From Massilia sp. TS11 (GTDB lineage Bacteria > Pseudomonadota > Gammaproteobacteria > Burkholderiales > Burkholderiaceae_D), in assembly GCF_022012445.1 (NCBI RefSeq), contig NZ_JAKLTS010000017.1, forward strand, positions 1 through 64,000: a stretch of 64,000 bases of DNA, in the 5' to 3' direction. Shown here piece after piece: positions 6,794 to 15,197 of the stretch. Both the position numbers and the translations under genes were made by a program. Under the pieces are notes generated by a model. That model was not told the DNA's origin, searched no databases, and saw only the letters and a program-made list of their open reading frames with translations. Each line of letters begins with the position of its first letter. Within the stretch, counting starts at the first letter, position 1.

Positions 6794-7149
6794 GCATCGC
6801 CCGCCGTCGAGTAGTCGGCGGCCATAATCTCGATTCCCTCACGATTGCCGAGGATGGCTGGCTTGCTGACGATCTGCATAATTCGGTCAGTCTCGCCGTG
6901 TACGATGATGCGCATGGCCGCCGTCACGCCCACCAGGTAGCGGAAGCGGATGCGGGCGGGGCCCACCGACATGCGCACGCCATCACGCGTTCCCTCGCCC
7001 TTGCTGGGGAGCTGGTCTTGCACCTCCGCGGGGATACGCGCCGCGCCGGCGAAGGTCTGCCAGTCCGCCACATCGGTGCCGTGGACGTCCTCGGTCGTGA
7101 CTTCATTCACCTGGATGGTGATGCGGTCGTTCATCCGGCCGGCTAGCAT
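6790..7149 (-). CDS. Head-tail joining protein (SPP1 gp16/HK97 gp9 type)
   Basis: The protein has 119 aa from ATG 7149, which overlaps the upstream stop as TGATG. A longer TTG start at 7161 is less likely. LAGRMNDRITIQ at the start and a beta-barrel pattern ending YRIxVHG-like (AMRIIVHGETDRIMQIVSKPAILGN) identify the phage_H_T_join family, the ring below the connector. Confidence 0.85.
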   Translation of the reverse strand: MLAGRMNDRITIQVNEVTTEDVHGTDVADWQTFAGAARIPAEVQDQLPSKGEGTRDGVRMSVGPARIRFRYLVGVTAAMRIIVHGETDRIMQIVSKPAILGNREGIEIMAADYSTAGDA

Positions 7150-7967
7150 CAGAACCCCCAAACCTTGGCGGGCGTCAGCAGAGCATCAACACCGAACGGG
7201 ATGTCGCTGACATTTGCGGCCGTTGTCGATGCCTCGCGGTTGTTGTACCAGTGGCCGACCAGCAGAAGCACAGCCAGGCGCATTGCAGCCCAGTATTGGT
7301 CGTTGGCGGCCACGACAAAGTTTGTCCCGGAGCCGGTGTCGGTGATGTTCGCCGCAGCGCCGCCCTCGCTGGCCGCGAGCTGGAAGGTGTCGCTCGTGGC
7401 GCCCACAACGAAATAATCCGTGGTTTGTGCCGTCAAGCCGGCCGGCACGGCGCCGCCACTGTTCCAAACGCGAACCACATCGTCATTCGCGTAAGGGTGG
7501 CCGACAGCGGTCAGCACGTCGGTGCCAGCGTTCGCTGCGTATGGTGTGGCGTGGCCACAGATCAAATCCACGGTCACGGCGGCCGGATGGTTGAGCGTCG
7601 TTGGCCAGACGTAGCCGCTGGCCAGGGTGATCGACGCCACCGCGCCGCTCAGGTCGACCACGTAGCTCGCCGGGTCCAAGGTCTGGGTGTCACCAGCCGC
7701 GTCCAGGTAGGTCACCGCAGAGACTGCGCGCGTCGGCGCCGGCAAGTCCAGGCGGCATTCAAATTCAGGAAACGTCGTCCGCACTGCCCGCGTGACCACG
7801 GCGCGTGCCGTGGTCGATTCGACGTACTGGCGCGCCGCTGCGATATAGCTCAGCAGCAGGGCATCCTCGTCGGTCTGGGCCAGAATCGCGCGGACGTGAG
7901 CCTTTGCCTCGGCAAGCGAGACTGGCTCAGCGCCCGGGCCGCGGCGGATGATGGTGTTCCCAATCAC
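7149..7967 (-). CDS. Head-tail connector (HK97 gp6-like) with inserted beta domain
   Basis: The protein has 272 aa, while usual gp6-like connectors are 100-190 aa. The N-terminus (PVSLAEAKAHVRAIL, then DEDALLLSYIAAARQYVE) and the C-terminus (AMRLAVLLLVGHWYNNREA) are typical. Between them, residues about 160-240 form an extra module rich in Thr, Gly and Val (TAVGHPYANDDVVRVWNSGG, DYFVVGATSDTFQLAASEGG). Such modules otherwise occur as repeats in tail fibre and decoration proteins. It overlaps the next gene by 1 bp. Confidence 0.85.
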   Translation of the reverse strand: MIGNTIIRRGPGAEPVSLAEAKAHVRAILAQTDEDALLLSYIAAARQYVESTTARAVVTRAVRTTFPEFECRLDLPAPTRAVSAVTYLDAAGDTQTLDPASYVVDLSGAVASITLASGYVWPTTLNHPAAVTVDLICGHATPYAANAGTDVLTAVGHPYANDDVVRVWNSGGAVPAGLTAQTTDYFVVGATSDTFQLAASEGGAAANITDTGSGTNFVVAANDQYWAAMRLAVLLLVGHWYNNREASTTAANVSDIPFGVDALLTPAKVWGF

Positions 7968-8278
7968 TTGGCTGCCTTTGCGCGCTTGGGCTTGGTTTCA
8001 GGCGCAGCGGCGTGGGCAGTCGTCTCCGGAGCAACTTCCTCGGCCAGGCCGGCAGGCTGATCGCTCTCGGTGGCAGCCGCTGGTGCGCCAGCGCTGGATT
8101 CAACTGCTGCCGGGGCGACAGAAGCAGCTTCCTCGGCCAGGCCGGCGCCGACAAAAGCTACTGCCAGATCTTTGGCGCCCTTGCTGGCGCCAAGATCATA
8201 TTCGCTTCCGGCTTCGTAGGACGTCACGCGGATTCCGTCGATGGAACCGGGTGTGGTTCGAAGCATGCGGATTTTCAT
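7964..8278 (-). CDS. Small head-operon protein with Ala/Pro-rich tail
   Basis: The protein has 104 aa. The first 45 residues (KIRMLRTTPGSIDGIRVTSYEAGSEYDL) form a compact beta segment seen in small phage head genes. The rest is Ala/Glu/Pro-rich and ends in a basic KPKRAKAAK tail, probably disordered. The function is unknown. It lies between capsid accessory genes and the connector and overlaps the latter by 4 bp. Confidence 0.7.
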   Translation of the reverse strand: MKIRMLRTTPGSIDGIRVTSYEAGSEYDLGASKGAKDLAVAFVGAGLAEEAASVAPAAVESSAGAPAAATESDQPAGLAEEVAPETTAHAAAPETKPKRAKAAK

Positions 8279-8281
8279 GGC

Positions 8282-8653
8282 TTACTCGATGATGAAGTGG
8301 AAAGTGCCGGACTTGGTATTGCCGCCGGCAGCGATGACGATCTTCAGGCGGTCATTTGCCATGACGATCTTGTCGTTCACTGCCGCGCCACCGGCCGCGT
8401 AAAGTGCCGCGGCGCCAGCCGTGCTGTGCGTCGCCTGGCGCGGTGCCCGCGTCGCACTGGCGTTGACGCCGGTTTCGCTCCAGACGGCCTCACCGGTCTG
8501 CTCGACCGTCACCGTCATCGTCGAGCCGTTGTCAAAGGTGTCCTTGACATAGCGGATCGTCGACAGCTTGCCGGTGACTGCCGGGCTATACGCCGTAGCC
8601 GAGCCGTCGGCGGCCGTGGTGACGGTGACCGATACGCGGGTGGCGTGGCTCAC
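8282..8653 (-). CDS. Head accessory/decoration-like protein, unknown
   Basis: The protein has 123 aa, Thr/Ala/Val-rich and beta-dominated (VSVTVTTAADGSATAYSPAV; LKIVIAAGGNTKSGTFHFII). There is no recognised family. Its position after the capsid gene and its ATGA overlap with the upstream gene support a virion role, but this is inference. Confidence 0.65.
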   Translation of the reverse strand: MSHATRVSVTVTTAADGSATAYSPAVTGKLSTIRYVKDTFDNGSTMTVTVEQTGEAVWSETGVNASATRAPRQATHSTAGAAALYAAGGAAVNDKIVMANDRLKIVIAAGGNTKSGTFHFIIE

Positions 8654-8922
8654 GAAGCGACCCCGAGGGTTTTGAGCGCGTTCACGATCAGGTCGTTATT
8701 GGCGCAGAGGGCGGCGACCTGGGCCGTGCTCAAGGCCGGGATGGCTGCGGTCGTCAGACTGGCGGAGCCAACCGTGGTGAGTCCAGCGATCTGCGAGGTT
8801 CCGGCCAGCAGTTTGCCGCCGGAGCGGATACGAAGCGTGCCGCCGCTATCGACGTCCAACATGCCGCCAATGTGGTCCGCCGCACCGCCTTGTTCACGGT
8901 AGTTCAGGGTATTCGAGCCCAT
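8650..8922 (-). CDS. Small structural-region protein, unknown
   Basis: The protein has 90 aa, with a N-terminal beta motif (GGMLDVDSGGTLRIRSGGKL) resembling short right-handed strand repeats. A helix with LSTAQVAALCANNDLIVNALKTLG follows. The 76 bp between it and the upstream gene contain an 8-bp stem GCAATGGC/GCCATTGC without a T-tract. Confidence 0.65.
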   Translation of the reverse strand: MGSNTLNYREQGGAADHIGGMLDVDSGGTLRIRSGGKLLAGTSQIAGLTTVGSASLTTAAIPALSTAQVAALCANNDLIVNALKTLGVAS

Positions 8923-8998
8923 GGTAATCCTCGTGATTATTGAGTTGGGGGAGCAATGGCCAGGTCAGCCCCAGCCATTGCCTGGTTTGTCGCGCGGA

Positions 8999-9430
8999 TT
9001 AGACCGGCGGATTCGCGGTCGGCGCGCTGTTCGGGTGGCCGAGGATGGCGATGGCGGCCATGTAGATGTTGCCGGCGCCGTTCGCGGCCGGCGTGATCGT
9101 CATGCGCACATAGCGCTTCGGACCGACATAGCCGATCTTGCGGGTCTCGTTGTCATCGGCGTAGGTGAAGCTCGCCAGGGCCTCGGTGCCGATCAGGAAC
9201 TTGTCGGCCACGGCGGCGCCGTCGCTCAGACCGGAGTCGTCCCCGTCTTCGATCAGCACGGTGAAGGTCGCGTCGGCGTCGGTATTGGCACCGATCATGA
9301 TCGCGAAGGTCAGCGAGTTGTAGCCGGCGGTGTCGATGATCTGCGACACGTAGGGCGTGTTATCGGTGCCGGCCGCCACCGGGCTGATGGCCCGCAGCGG
9401 GTGGATATTGTTGCAGAGGTCACGGTTCAT
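8999..9430 (-). CDS. Capsid-proximal protein, probable decoration
   Basis: The protein has 143 aa. It is a beta-rich single domain (YNSLTFAIMIGANTDADATFTVLIEDGDDSG; KRYVRMTITPAA) ending in a Pro/Asn tail. Small proteins of this composition directly after HK97-type capsid genes are often decoration proteins, but I recognise no named family. Confidence 0.65.
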   Translation of the reverse strand: MNRDLCNNIHPLRAISPVAAGTDNTPYVSQIIDTAGYNSLTFAIMIGANTDADATFTVLIEDGDDSGLSDGAAVADKFLIGTEALASFTYADDNETRKIGYVGPKRYVRMTITPAANGAGNIYMAAIAILGHPNSAPTANPPV

Positions 9431-9506
9431 GGTATGTGCCTTATGGAGATTTGGAATTTAGGGGAGGCCCCGCCCTGGGGCAGGGCCCGGGTTCATCTCG
9501 CGTGGA

Positions 9507-10790
9507 TCAGGATACCGAGCACTTCAGCACGCGGATGGCTTCGGGGAGCACCACCATGCCGCCCACACGACGGCTCAGCAGGAAGCGGATGTTGCCGCTG
9601 GTCGCCTGGGTGAACGGATCGCGCAGCATCGACATTGCGATGCGGTCGACCAGCGTGTAGCCGCGCATGAAATCGCCATAGGCGACCGGTTTGGCGTTTG
9701 CCGCTTCGTTCGGCATGTCCGGGACCTCCACGTACGGATCGCCGTCGATGGTATTCGGCTTGCCCAGAGCCAGGCCGGACTGCCACAGGTAGTTGCCGTT
9801 GCCATCCTTCATCTTGCGCACGGAGCCCAGAGTGGTGCGATTCAGGGCCCAGTTTGCGTTGCGGGTGTAGACGGTCTTGATGGCGTGCTTGACATCGAAC
9901 AGGCTGTCTGCCGTCAGGGCGGCAGCGGCGCCAGTCACAGTGATACCCACGTCGGCGTTGACCAGGAAACCTTCGGGCTTGCCGACGCCGGTACCGGACA
10001 CGAAGGCGGCGCCTTCGGCGACAGCGAACTGCTCAGTGGCTTCGAAGGTGATCTCGCCTTCGAGGTCGAACGCGCTGTCTTCCAGGTTTTGCTTGGAGAT
10101 GTCGATCAGGGCATACATCTCGTGCGCCGGGATTTCCAGTTGACCCCACTTCAAGCCAGTGGTTTCGCTTCGGTCACCTTGCTCAGCGACCCAGACGGCA
10201 GCGAACTGGCCGGTGCGTTTCGGCAGGATGATCGATTTGGCGCCGGTGGCACGCACGCGGGCCAGTTGGCGGACCGGGCTGATTTCGGTCGCGCCTTTGA
10301 TGATTTCCTTGACGTACTCGGAAGGCGCCAGGTAGCCACCGGTGGTGTCGTTCGACACGCTCAGCGACTTATATTCGGCTTCGACGGCTTCCAGGGCCTT
10401 GCGCTGCGATTCGGACAGGTTGACGACGCCTTTGACGTGGGCGTCGACCACAGCGCGCGCCCACGCGTTGACGTCGGTCTTGGTACCGCCTTTCAGCCCG
10501 CCAAGACCTTGGCGGTTCAACTTAGCTTCGAGCTCTTCCAGAGCTTGCTTGGCTTCCTCGGCGGCAGCCTTGGCTTGCTTGGCTTCATGCTCGGCGGCCT
10601 GCAGCTTGGCGCTTGCGGCCTCGCCGGCCGACATGCCTTCTTTCTCGATCTTGGCCAGCTTGGCCTCCAGATCGCCGATGGCTTTGCCGTCGGCCTTGGC
10701 TTTGATCAGTTCGTCGTTGGTACGTTTGAACTCTTCGAACGCACGACCCTGTTGGTCCAGGATCTGCTTGATTTCGGAAAGATCGCTCAT
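9507..10790 (-). CDS. HK97-type major capsid protein
   Basis: The protein has 427 aa from ATG 10790; the frame extends to 10835 but that part covers the upstream hairpin. Residues about 1-110 form a coiled-coil delta/scaffold domain rich in Glu, Ala and Lys. The shell domain then begins near residue 115, with KSLSVSNDTTGGYLAPSEY and later IPAHEMYALIDISKQNLEDSAFDLEGEI and the closing VVLPEAIRVLKCSVS. The adjacent S78 protease gene should remove the delta domain on maturation. A terminator-like hairpin precedes the gene. Confidence 0.97.
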   Translation of the reverse strand: MSDLSEIKQILDQQGRAFEEFKRTNDELIKAKADGKAIGDLEAKLAKIEKEGMSAGEAASAKLQAAEHEAKQAKAAAEEAKQALEELEAKLNRQGLGGLKGGTKTDVNAWARAVVDAHVKGVVNLSESQRKALEAVEAEYKSLSVSNDTTGGYLAPSEYVKEIIKGATEISPVRQLARVRATGAKSIILPKRTGQFAAVWVAEQGDRSETTGLKWGQLEIPAHEMYALIDISKQNLEDSAFDLEGEITFEATEQFAVAEGAAFVSGTGVGKPEGFLVNADVGITVTGAAAALTADSLFDVKHAIKTVYTRNANWALNRTTLGSVRKMKDGNGNYLWQSGLALGKPNTIDGDPYVEVPDMPNEAANAKPVAYGDFMRGYTLVDRIAMSMLRDPFTQATSGNIRFLLSRRVGGMVVLPEAIRVLKCSVS

Positions 10791-10804
10791 GGTTTTGCCT
10801 TTCA

Positions 10805-10833
10805 AGAAAAGAAAAAGGCCGCACGCGGCGGCC
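10805..10833 (-). terminator. Terminator-like hairpin upstream of the capsid gene
   Basis: On the minus strand GGCCGC...GCGGCC (10817-10822, 10828-10833) is followed by TTTTTCTTTTC. It sits between protease and capsid genes, fifteen bases before the capsid ATG. Design and tail match the hairpin before the tail tube gene. Confidence 0.75.
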
Positions 10834-10855
10834 ACATTGTTGTGATTCGACGGAT

Positions 10856-11509
10856 TTAGGTTGCGGCGAACACCGCGCCGCGGGACGAAAGTGCCTCGCG
10901 GATTTGCTGCAATTCGCCCCCATCAGAATCACTCTGTCCGAGGCATTTCACCCTGGCGACGAACGCCTTGGCTTCGGTGCGGCTCAGGCCTGCATCGCGC
11001 AGGTACTGTTCCGCAGATTTGAGGTCCTCCAGCTGCTCGATCGACTTCACGCCCTGAATGCGGGCGGCGTCGTTGGCAGGGAAGGTGACGAGGGAAACCT
11101 CCCACAGGTCGACTTTTTTGAGCGTGCGGATCCCCGTCACGCGGTCGTAGGAGTCCTCGCGAGTCACGAAGCCGATGGACAGGCCCGTGATGGCGCCGAT
11201 CTTGAGCAGCTCGTAGGCTTCGGCGCCGCGCGTGGTCTTCAACGCGAGCTGGCCGGTGACCTTCAGACCGATGTTGTCTTCCTTCATTTCGAGGTAGACG
11301 CCAATCGGCTCGCCGGAACGGTGTTGCCAGAGCAGGGCAGGCATGGTTCCGGCGTTTTTGTGGCTGGCCAGCGATTCAGTGAAGGCGCCAGCGGCCACGA
11401 TTTCATCGTAGCTGTCTTTGACGCCAAAGACGCTGCCGTAGCCTTCAAAGGAACCGTCTTCCTTCAGCGACTTGAGCTCAAAGGCGATGTCACGAGTTTT
11501 GGTTGCCAT
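10856..11509 (-). CDS. HK97-family prohead protease (peptidase S78)
   Basis: The protein has 217 aa. The protease domain covers residues about 10-150 (FEGYGSVFGVKDSYDEIV). The catalytic His is in LLWQHRSGEPIG and the nucleophile Ser in TGLSIGF; VDLWEVSLVTFPAND follows as usual. It cleaves the capsid delta domain during prohead maturation. It overlaps the portal gene by 20 bp. Confidence 0.95.
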   Translation of the reverse strand: MATKTRDIAFELKSLKEDGSFEGYGSVFGVKDSYDEIVAAGAFTESLASHKNAGTMPALLWQHRSGEPIGVYLEMKEDNIGLKVTGQLALKTTRGAEAYELLKIGAITGLSIGFVTREDSYDRVTGIRTLKKVDLWEVSLVTFPANDAARIQGVKSIEQLEDLKSAEQYLRDAGLSRTEAKAFVARVKCLGQSDSDGGELQQIREALSSRGAVFAAT

Positions 11510-12722
11510 TGTTGATTCCTTTTTCGATAGCGGCGATGTCCGCCATGTTCATGGGGACGAAGTACTTCTCGCCGCCGTCGTAGGGGTTCATGTCTTCCAG
11601 AGCGCGGATCTGGTTGGGGTTCATTGCACCGATGCCGAACATCCGTACATAGAATTCCCCGCGGGACTTCACATCGCCGCGCAGTAAGCCTTGGAGCTGA
11701 AGCTTGGTGTAGTAGCCAGCGTCGACTTCCTTCTTTGTGAGCATGTCGCGATCGGCGGCCTGCTCAAATCGTTCTGCCCACGGCGTGAGTGAATGCACGA
11801 CATGGGCGATGAAAAACTGCTCGGCGCTCGCAAAAGTCGCGGTCTTGTCGGCATAGCCCACCATTTGTGGGAACACACGAAAGGCACGGCAGACTTCTTC
11901 GATCTGAAAGCGGCGGGTTTCGAGGTGCTGTGAGTCCACGCCATTCATCGACATCTGGCTGAACTTGGCGCCCTGATCCAGCACCAGGGTCTTGTATGCC
12001 TTGTCGCCGGTGGTCGCTTCGATGAACGTCTTCTTGAGGTACTCGCGGTTCTCGGAACTCAGTTTCCCATCGACGGAGATTACGCCGGCCGCCTTTGCGC
12101 CGTTCTTGTGCAGGCGGGCGTGAGTTTCCTCTGTGGCAAGAGCCAGGCCCAAGGCCTCGCGCGCCAGGTCGATGATGTCCATGCCTTCGACGCCATCCCA
12201 TGACGGCCCGCGCACTCGGAAAATCGACTCGCGAGGAAACTCTCGCTCAATCCCATCCTGCATGCGGATCCAGTAGACCAGAGTCGTGTCGGCCTTCTGC
12301 TCGGCTCGGATACGGTCGGGCATTACTGGCAAGAGTTCATAAACCTTGCCGTTCACTCGGTTGATCACCGCATGGCCGCCGCGCGCAAAGATCGCGTGGT
12401 ACATCATGGTCTCGCGGAACTCAAACGGCGTCATCCAGTCATTCGGCCGGCGCGCCAGGACGTTGTATAGAGGATGCTTACGCGCCAATTCACTGCCGCC
12501 GCTTTCTTGCTCGAGCATGAGCTTGAACGGAACCTGAGAAATACCCTCGGCCAGCACGCGCCCGCAACTCAATGCCGTCGACACCCGTAGCGCGGTCTTC
12601 CAATTCACGCCGGGACCCGCCTTGCTCGGAATGCCGCCACCAATGATGTCAAGCAGCTTGTCCATCAGGCCGCCCTTGGCGTCTGTCGGGCCGCCAAGCA
12701 ACTTGGTCAGCAAGCCACTCAT
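11490..12722 (-). CDS. Portal protein, HK97 family
   Basis: The protein has 410 aa, normal for this family. Recognisable blocks are NWKTALRVSTALSCGRVLAEG, HPLYNVLARRPNDWMTPFEFRE, the EVCRAFRVFPQMVGY helix and EQFFIAHVVHSLTPWAERFEQ. The dodecamer forms the DNA entry vertex and docks the terminase. It overlaps the small membrane gene by 4 bp. Confidence 0.97.
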   Translation of the reverse strand: MSGLLTKLLGGPTDAKGGLMDKLLDIIGGGIPSKAGPGVNWKTALRVSTALSCGRVLAEGISQVPFKLMLEQESGGSELARKHPLYNVLARRPNDWMTPFEFRETMMYHAIFARGGHAVINRVNGKVYELLPVMPDRIRAEQKADTTLVYWIRMQDGIEREFPRESIFRVRGPSWDGVEGMDIIDLAREALGLALATEETHARLHKNGAKAAGVISVDGKLSSENREYLKKTFIEATTGDKAYKTLVLDQGAKFSQMSMNGVDSQHLETRRFQIEEVCRAFRVFPQMVGYADKTATFASAEQFFIAHVVHSLTPWAERFEQAADRDMLTKKEVDAGYYTKLQLQGLLRGDVKSRGEFYVRMFGIGAMNPNQIRALEDMNPYDGGEKYFVPMNMADIAAIEKGINNGNQNS

Positions 12723-12946
12723 TGGTCGCCGCCACGCAAGTGGCCAGACAGGCCGGCGATGAGCATGAGTCCACCGCCTACGATCCAGCCGGCCGGCGCA
12801 TAGATCAGCGCGGCGCCGTGGCTGACCATGTAGCCACCGCCGAACACAGCAGCGGACCGGATTGCGGCAGGGCTGGCTACGGATTTGGCCAATGCCACAG
12901 CCAGCGCACCGGCTGCGCCGAGCGATTTTGTTGCGATTGCTTTCAT
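12719..12946 (-). CDS. Small hydrophobic protein between terminase and portal
   Basis: The protein has 75 aa, with one or two Gly/Ala-rich hydrophobic segments (residues about 30-66, containing YAPAGWIVGGGLMLIAGL). It overlaps both neighbours by 4 bp. Its role is unknown; comparable tiny membrane proteins are common at this position in betaproteobacterial phages. Confidence 0.75.
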   Translation of the reverse strand: MKAIATKSLGAAGALAVALAKSVASPAAIRSAAVFGGGYMVSHGAALIYAPAGWIVGGGLMLIAGLSGHLRGGDQ

Positions 12947-14646
12947 AGGAGGATTGCCGATTCTTCGTTCAAATATGAATCCGTTCCAGCCGACGCCTCT
13001 GGGTTCAAGGCCATCAGAGAAACGGCGCTGAACCCGGCCATCAGCGGGTCGATCTTTGCCTTCCCAGACGCCTGCTTTGTCACCAGAATTGCGTTTCCTT
13101 TGTCCTCAACCCGGGCATTTCCGACTACCCAGGCCATGAACGGCCGTCCCGCGTGAACCAGGTCGCCTCCGGCCAGCTTTCGCTCAGTGGACTTGATGGC
13201 GCCGTTCAGTTTGTAACCCTGAGAAATCGCCACGATCTGTTCCGCTGTGATCCCGCGTTCTTCGGTGGTCAGTTCATCAATGACGTCGCCGATGCCTGCA
13301 GGATCGACGCCAATTGCGTGCTTCTCCGGAAGCAGGCCGGCGTCCCTCACTTCGCAGATCATGTCGGCCAGCTCGCACACGTCATCGCCGGGCTTGTCCA
13401 CCAGTGTTAGGTCACCGTCGCGCTCGTAGTCCTCCAGTTGAGCGGCAATCTCTTTGCGACGGTCCAGTACAATGCGATGCGCCCAGGCATGAGACCACCA
13501 GAGCCAGCGCCTCGTAACCTTTTCCCGCCCAATGATCGTCAGGCCAAGCAGGTCGTCCAGGCCGCCACCGTCGATGCCGGCCGTGGCCACTTCGCAGCGT
13601 TCGATCAACTCATCGAGGTGAAAGCACTCGATGGCTTGCTGCTTCCAGAACTCTGCTCCGGCCCAGCAGTCGGAACGGAGATTCATGCCAACCTCGACGT
13701 TCAGATGCTTTGCAAGGAACTTCTGGAAGGAACCGTCCTTCTTGTGCTGCAGCTTGCGGATCTGGTCCTGCAACCACTCTGCGCTTACCGACTTGCCGAG
13801 GTTCGGATTTGTCATGCCGAAGTTGTCAGGGTTCAGGTAAGCCTGTCGCTTGATAAAGTCCTGTGGGAACTCGAACAACACGCCCAGCGATTTACGATCG
13901 ACGATAACGCCGTCCCGGACATCGCGGAAGTAGCCCAGTTTTTCCTTGAAGACGCCGGCGGGAGGTTCGTCGCTCTGCGTTGTCAGGTAGATTACCCAGC
14001 CTTCCTCGCGCGACACTTGCCCACCAAGGGCCTCCATAAACATTGCATCTGCGTTTGCGTACTTGCCGAACACCCAATGCTCATCGACCATCACGCGGCC
14101 CGATTTCTTTCCGCTGACGGTATCGGTATCTGCTGCGACCACCTTCAGTGATGCACCGGTCTCCCGATGGGTGATCGTGCGCATATGACCCTGGACGTGG
14201 AACAGAGCTGACAATTCAGGATCTGCACGCACCATGCCGGCCGCCGGCTTGAAGCTGTTGTCTGCCACCTCTTTCGTCGGCGCCAGGATCAGGTGCTCTT
14301 CGTCCTGCCGCCAGCACATGATCACTGCCGTAAGCATGATTCCGGCCGCGATTGTCGATTTCGTGTTCTTTTTGCTTATCAGCAAGTAGAACTCACGAAT
14401 CAGCTGCTTGCCCGTCTCTTCGTCGTAGGCTCCGAAGATGGCTGCCACAAAGTCGAAGACCCACTTTTCGCAGCACTCGCCAAAGGTCGGTTGGCCGGGA
14501 AGGTCGACCACGCGGAGCTGCTTAAAGATAGCCAGCGCCTGCTCAGCCTGGTCGACGAATATCGGCGGCGGGATGATCGACCGCCCGGACCTCAGTCGGT
14601 CTGCCCAGTCGGGACAGGCTGTCGTCCACTCTGGGTATGGCTTCAT
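12943..14646 (-). CDS. Terminase large subunit
   Basis: The protein has 567 aa. The ATPase domain contains a degenerate Walker A in LLISKKNTKSTIAAGI and a Walker B/catalytic block VMVDEHW, followed by the coupling segment TTQSDEPPAG. The C-terminal half carries the RNase H-like nuclease with acidic residues at TAGIDGGGLDDLLG and later GVDPAGIGD. It cuts and packages the genome through the portal. It overlaps the small subunit by 4 bp. Confidence 0.97.
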   Translation of the reverse strand: MKPYPEWTTACPDWADRLRSGRSIIPPPIFVDQAEQALAIFKQLRVVDLPGQPTFGECCEKWVFDFVAAIFGAYDEETGKQLIREFYLLISKKNTKSTIAAGIMLTAVIMCWRQDEEHLILAPTKEVADNSFKPAAGMVRADPELSALFHVQGHMRTITHRETGASLKVVAADTDTVSGKKSGRVMVDEHWVFGKYANADAMFMEALGGQVSREEGWVIYLTTQSDEPPAGVFKEKLGYFRDVRDGVIVDRKSLGVLFEFPQDFIKRQAYLNPDNFGMTNPNLGKSVSAEWLQDQIRKLQHKKDGSFQKFLAKHLNVEVGMNLRSDCWAGAEFWKQQAIECFHLDELIERCEVATAGIDGGGLDDLLGLTIIGREKVTRRWLWWSHAWAHRIVLDRRKEIAAQLEDYERDGDLTLVDKPGDDVCELADMICEVRDAGLLPEKHAIGVDPAGIGDVIDELTTEERGITAEQIVAISQGYKLNGAIKSTERKLAGGDLVHAGRPFMAWVVGNARVEDKGNAILVTKQASGKAKIDPLMAGFSAVSLMALNPEASAGTDSYLNEESAILL

Positions 14647-15020
14647 ACTTTCTTGCCGCCCGCTGCAACCAATTTAGGAGGCGCTTTCGGTGCGAATCTG
14701 CCGGTCGCTGCCCTCTTGGCGCCGTCGGCTTGCTCATCCTTCTTTCCACCATCGGCCCGCTTCGTGTGCTTATACTGTGCGGCGGCTACCGATGCCCGCA
14801 GCCGAAGGCGCAGGTCAACCTTCGGATCGTTCTGAATGGCAAGCAGGAAATCTAGCGGGTCACGCTCAGCGCCGTCCATGACTACCGGCATGTCCTCGGC
14901 GTTCTCAGGTGGCGCGCTGCTCGGTGCCACCTTTGGCTCCTGCTTCACGTCACCCTTGGCTTTCGGCTTGCGACCAGCGCCTGGCCGAGCGCCGCCGCTA
15001 CGTCCTTTCGCTCCGGCCAT
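14643..15020 (-). CDS. Terminase small subunit-like protein
   Basis: The protein has 125 aa from ATG 15020. It begins AGAKGRSGGARPGAGRKPK, the usual N-terminus of this phage small-subunit group. A helical DNA-binding core follows (DFLLAIQNDPKVDLRLRLRASVAAAQY), then a basic tail. It recognises the packaging site and loads the large subunit, whose gene starts in an ATGA overlap. Confidence 0.85.
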   Translation of the reverse strand: MAGAKGRSGGARPGAGRKPKAKGDVKQEPKVAPSSAPPENAEDMPVVMDGAERDPLDFLLAIQNDPKVDLRLRLRASVAAAQYKHTKRADGGKKDEQADGAKRAATGRFAPKAPPKLVAAGGKKV

Positions 15021-15197
15021 TTGATTCCTCAATTTGAAAATGGGGGTTTAATTTCCGCGCGTGGGATGGCAGGCGGTCTAGCCTTTGGACTCCCCAAAGA
15101 TTGACCCCGCCCCTCCCTCTGTGTTGCGCCGCCGCATCGATTCTGGTCTGGGGCCGCGTTTTCGCGTGCCTTCTCCCGTTCATTGCGGCGCATCAAT
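15021..15197 (-). other. Non-coding gap between HNH gene and terminase, possible cos region
   Basis: There is no convincing gene in 177 bp. The stretch has a run ATGGGGGTTTAATTTCC followed by a GC-rich segment (CCCCGCCCCTCCC near 15102-15116). In cos phages with HNH-terS-terL order the packaging site usually lies here. I cannot see a defined overhang, so this is positional inference only. Confidence 0.3.
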
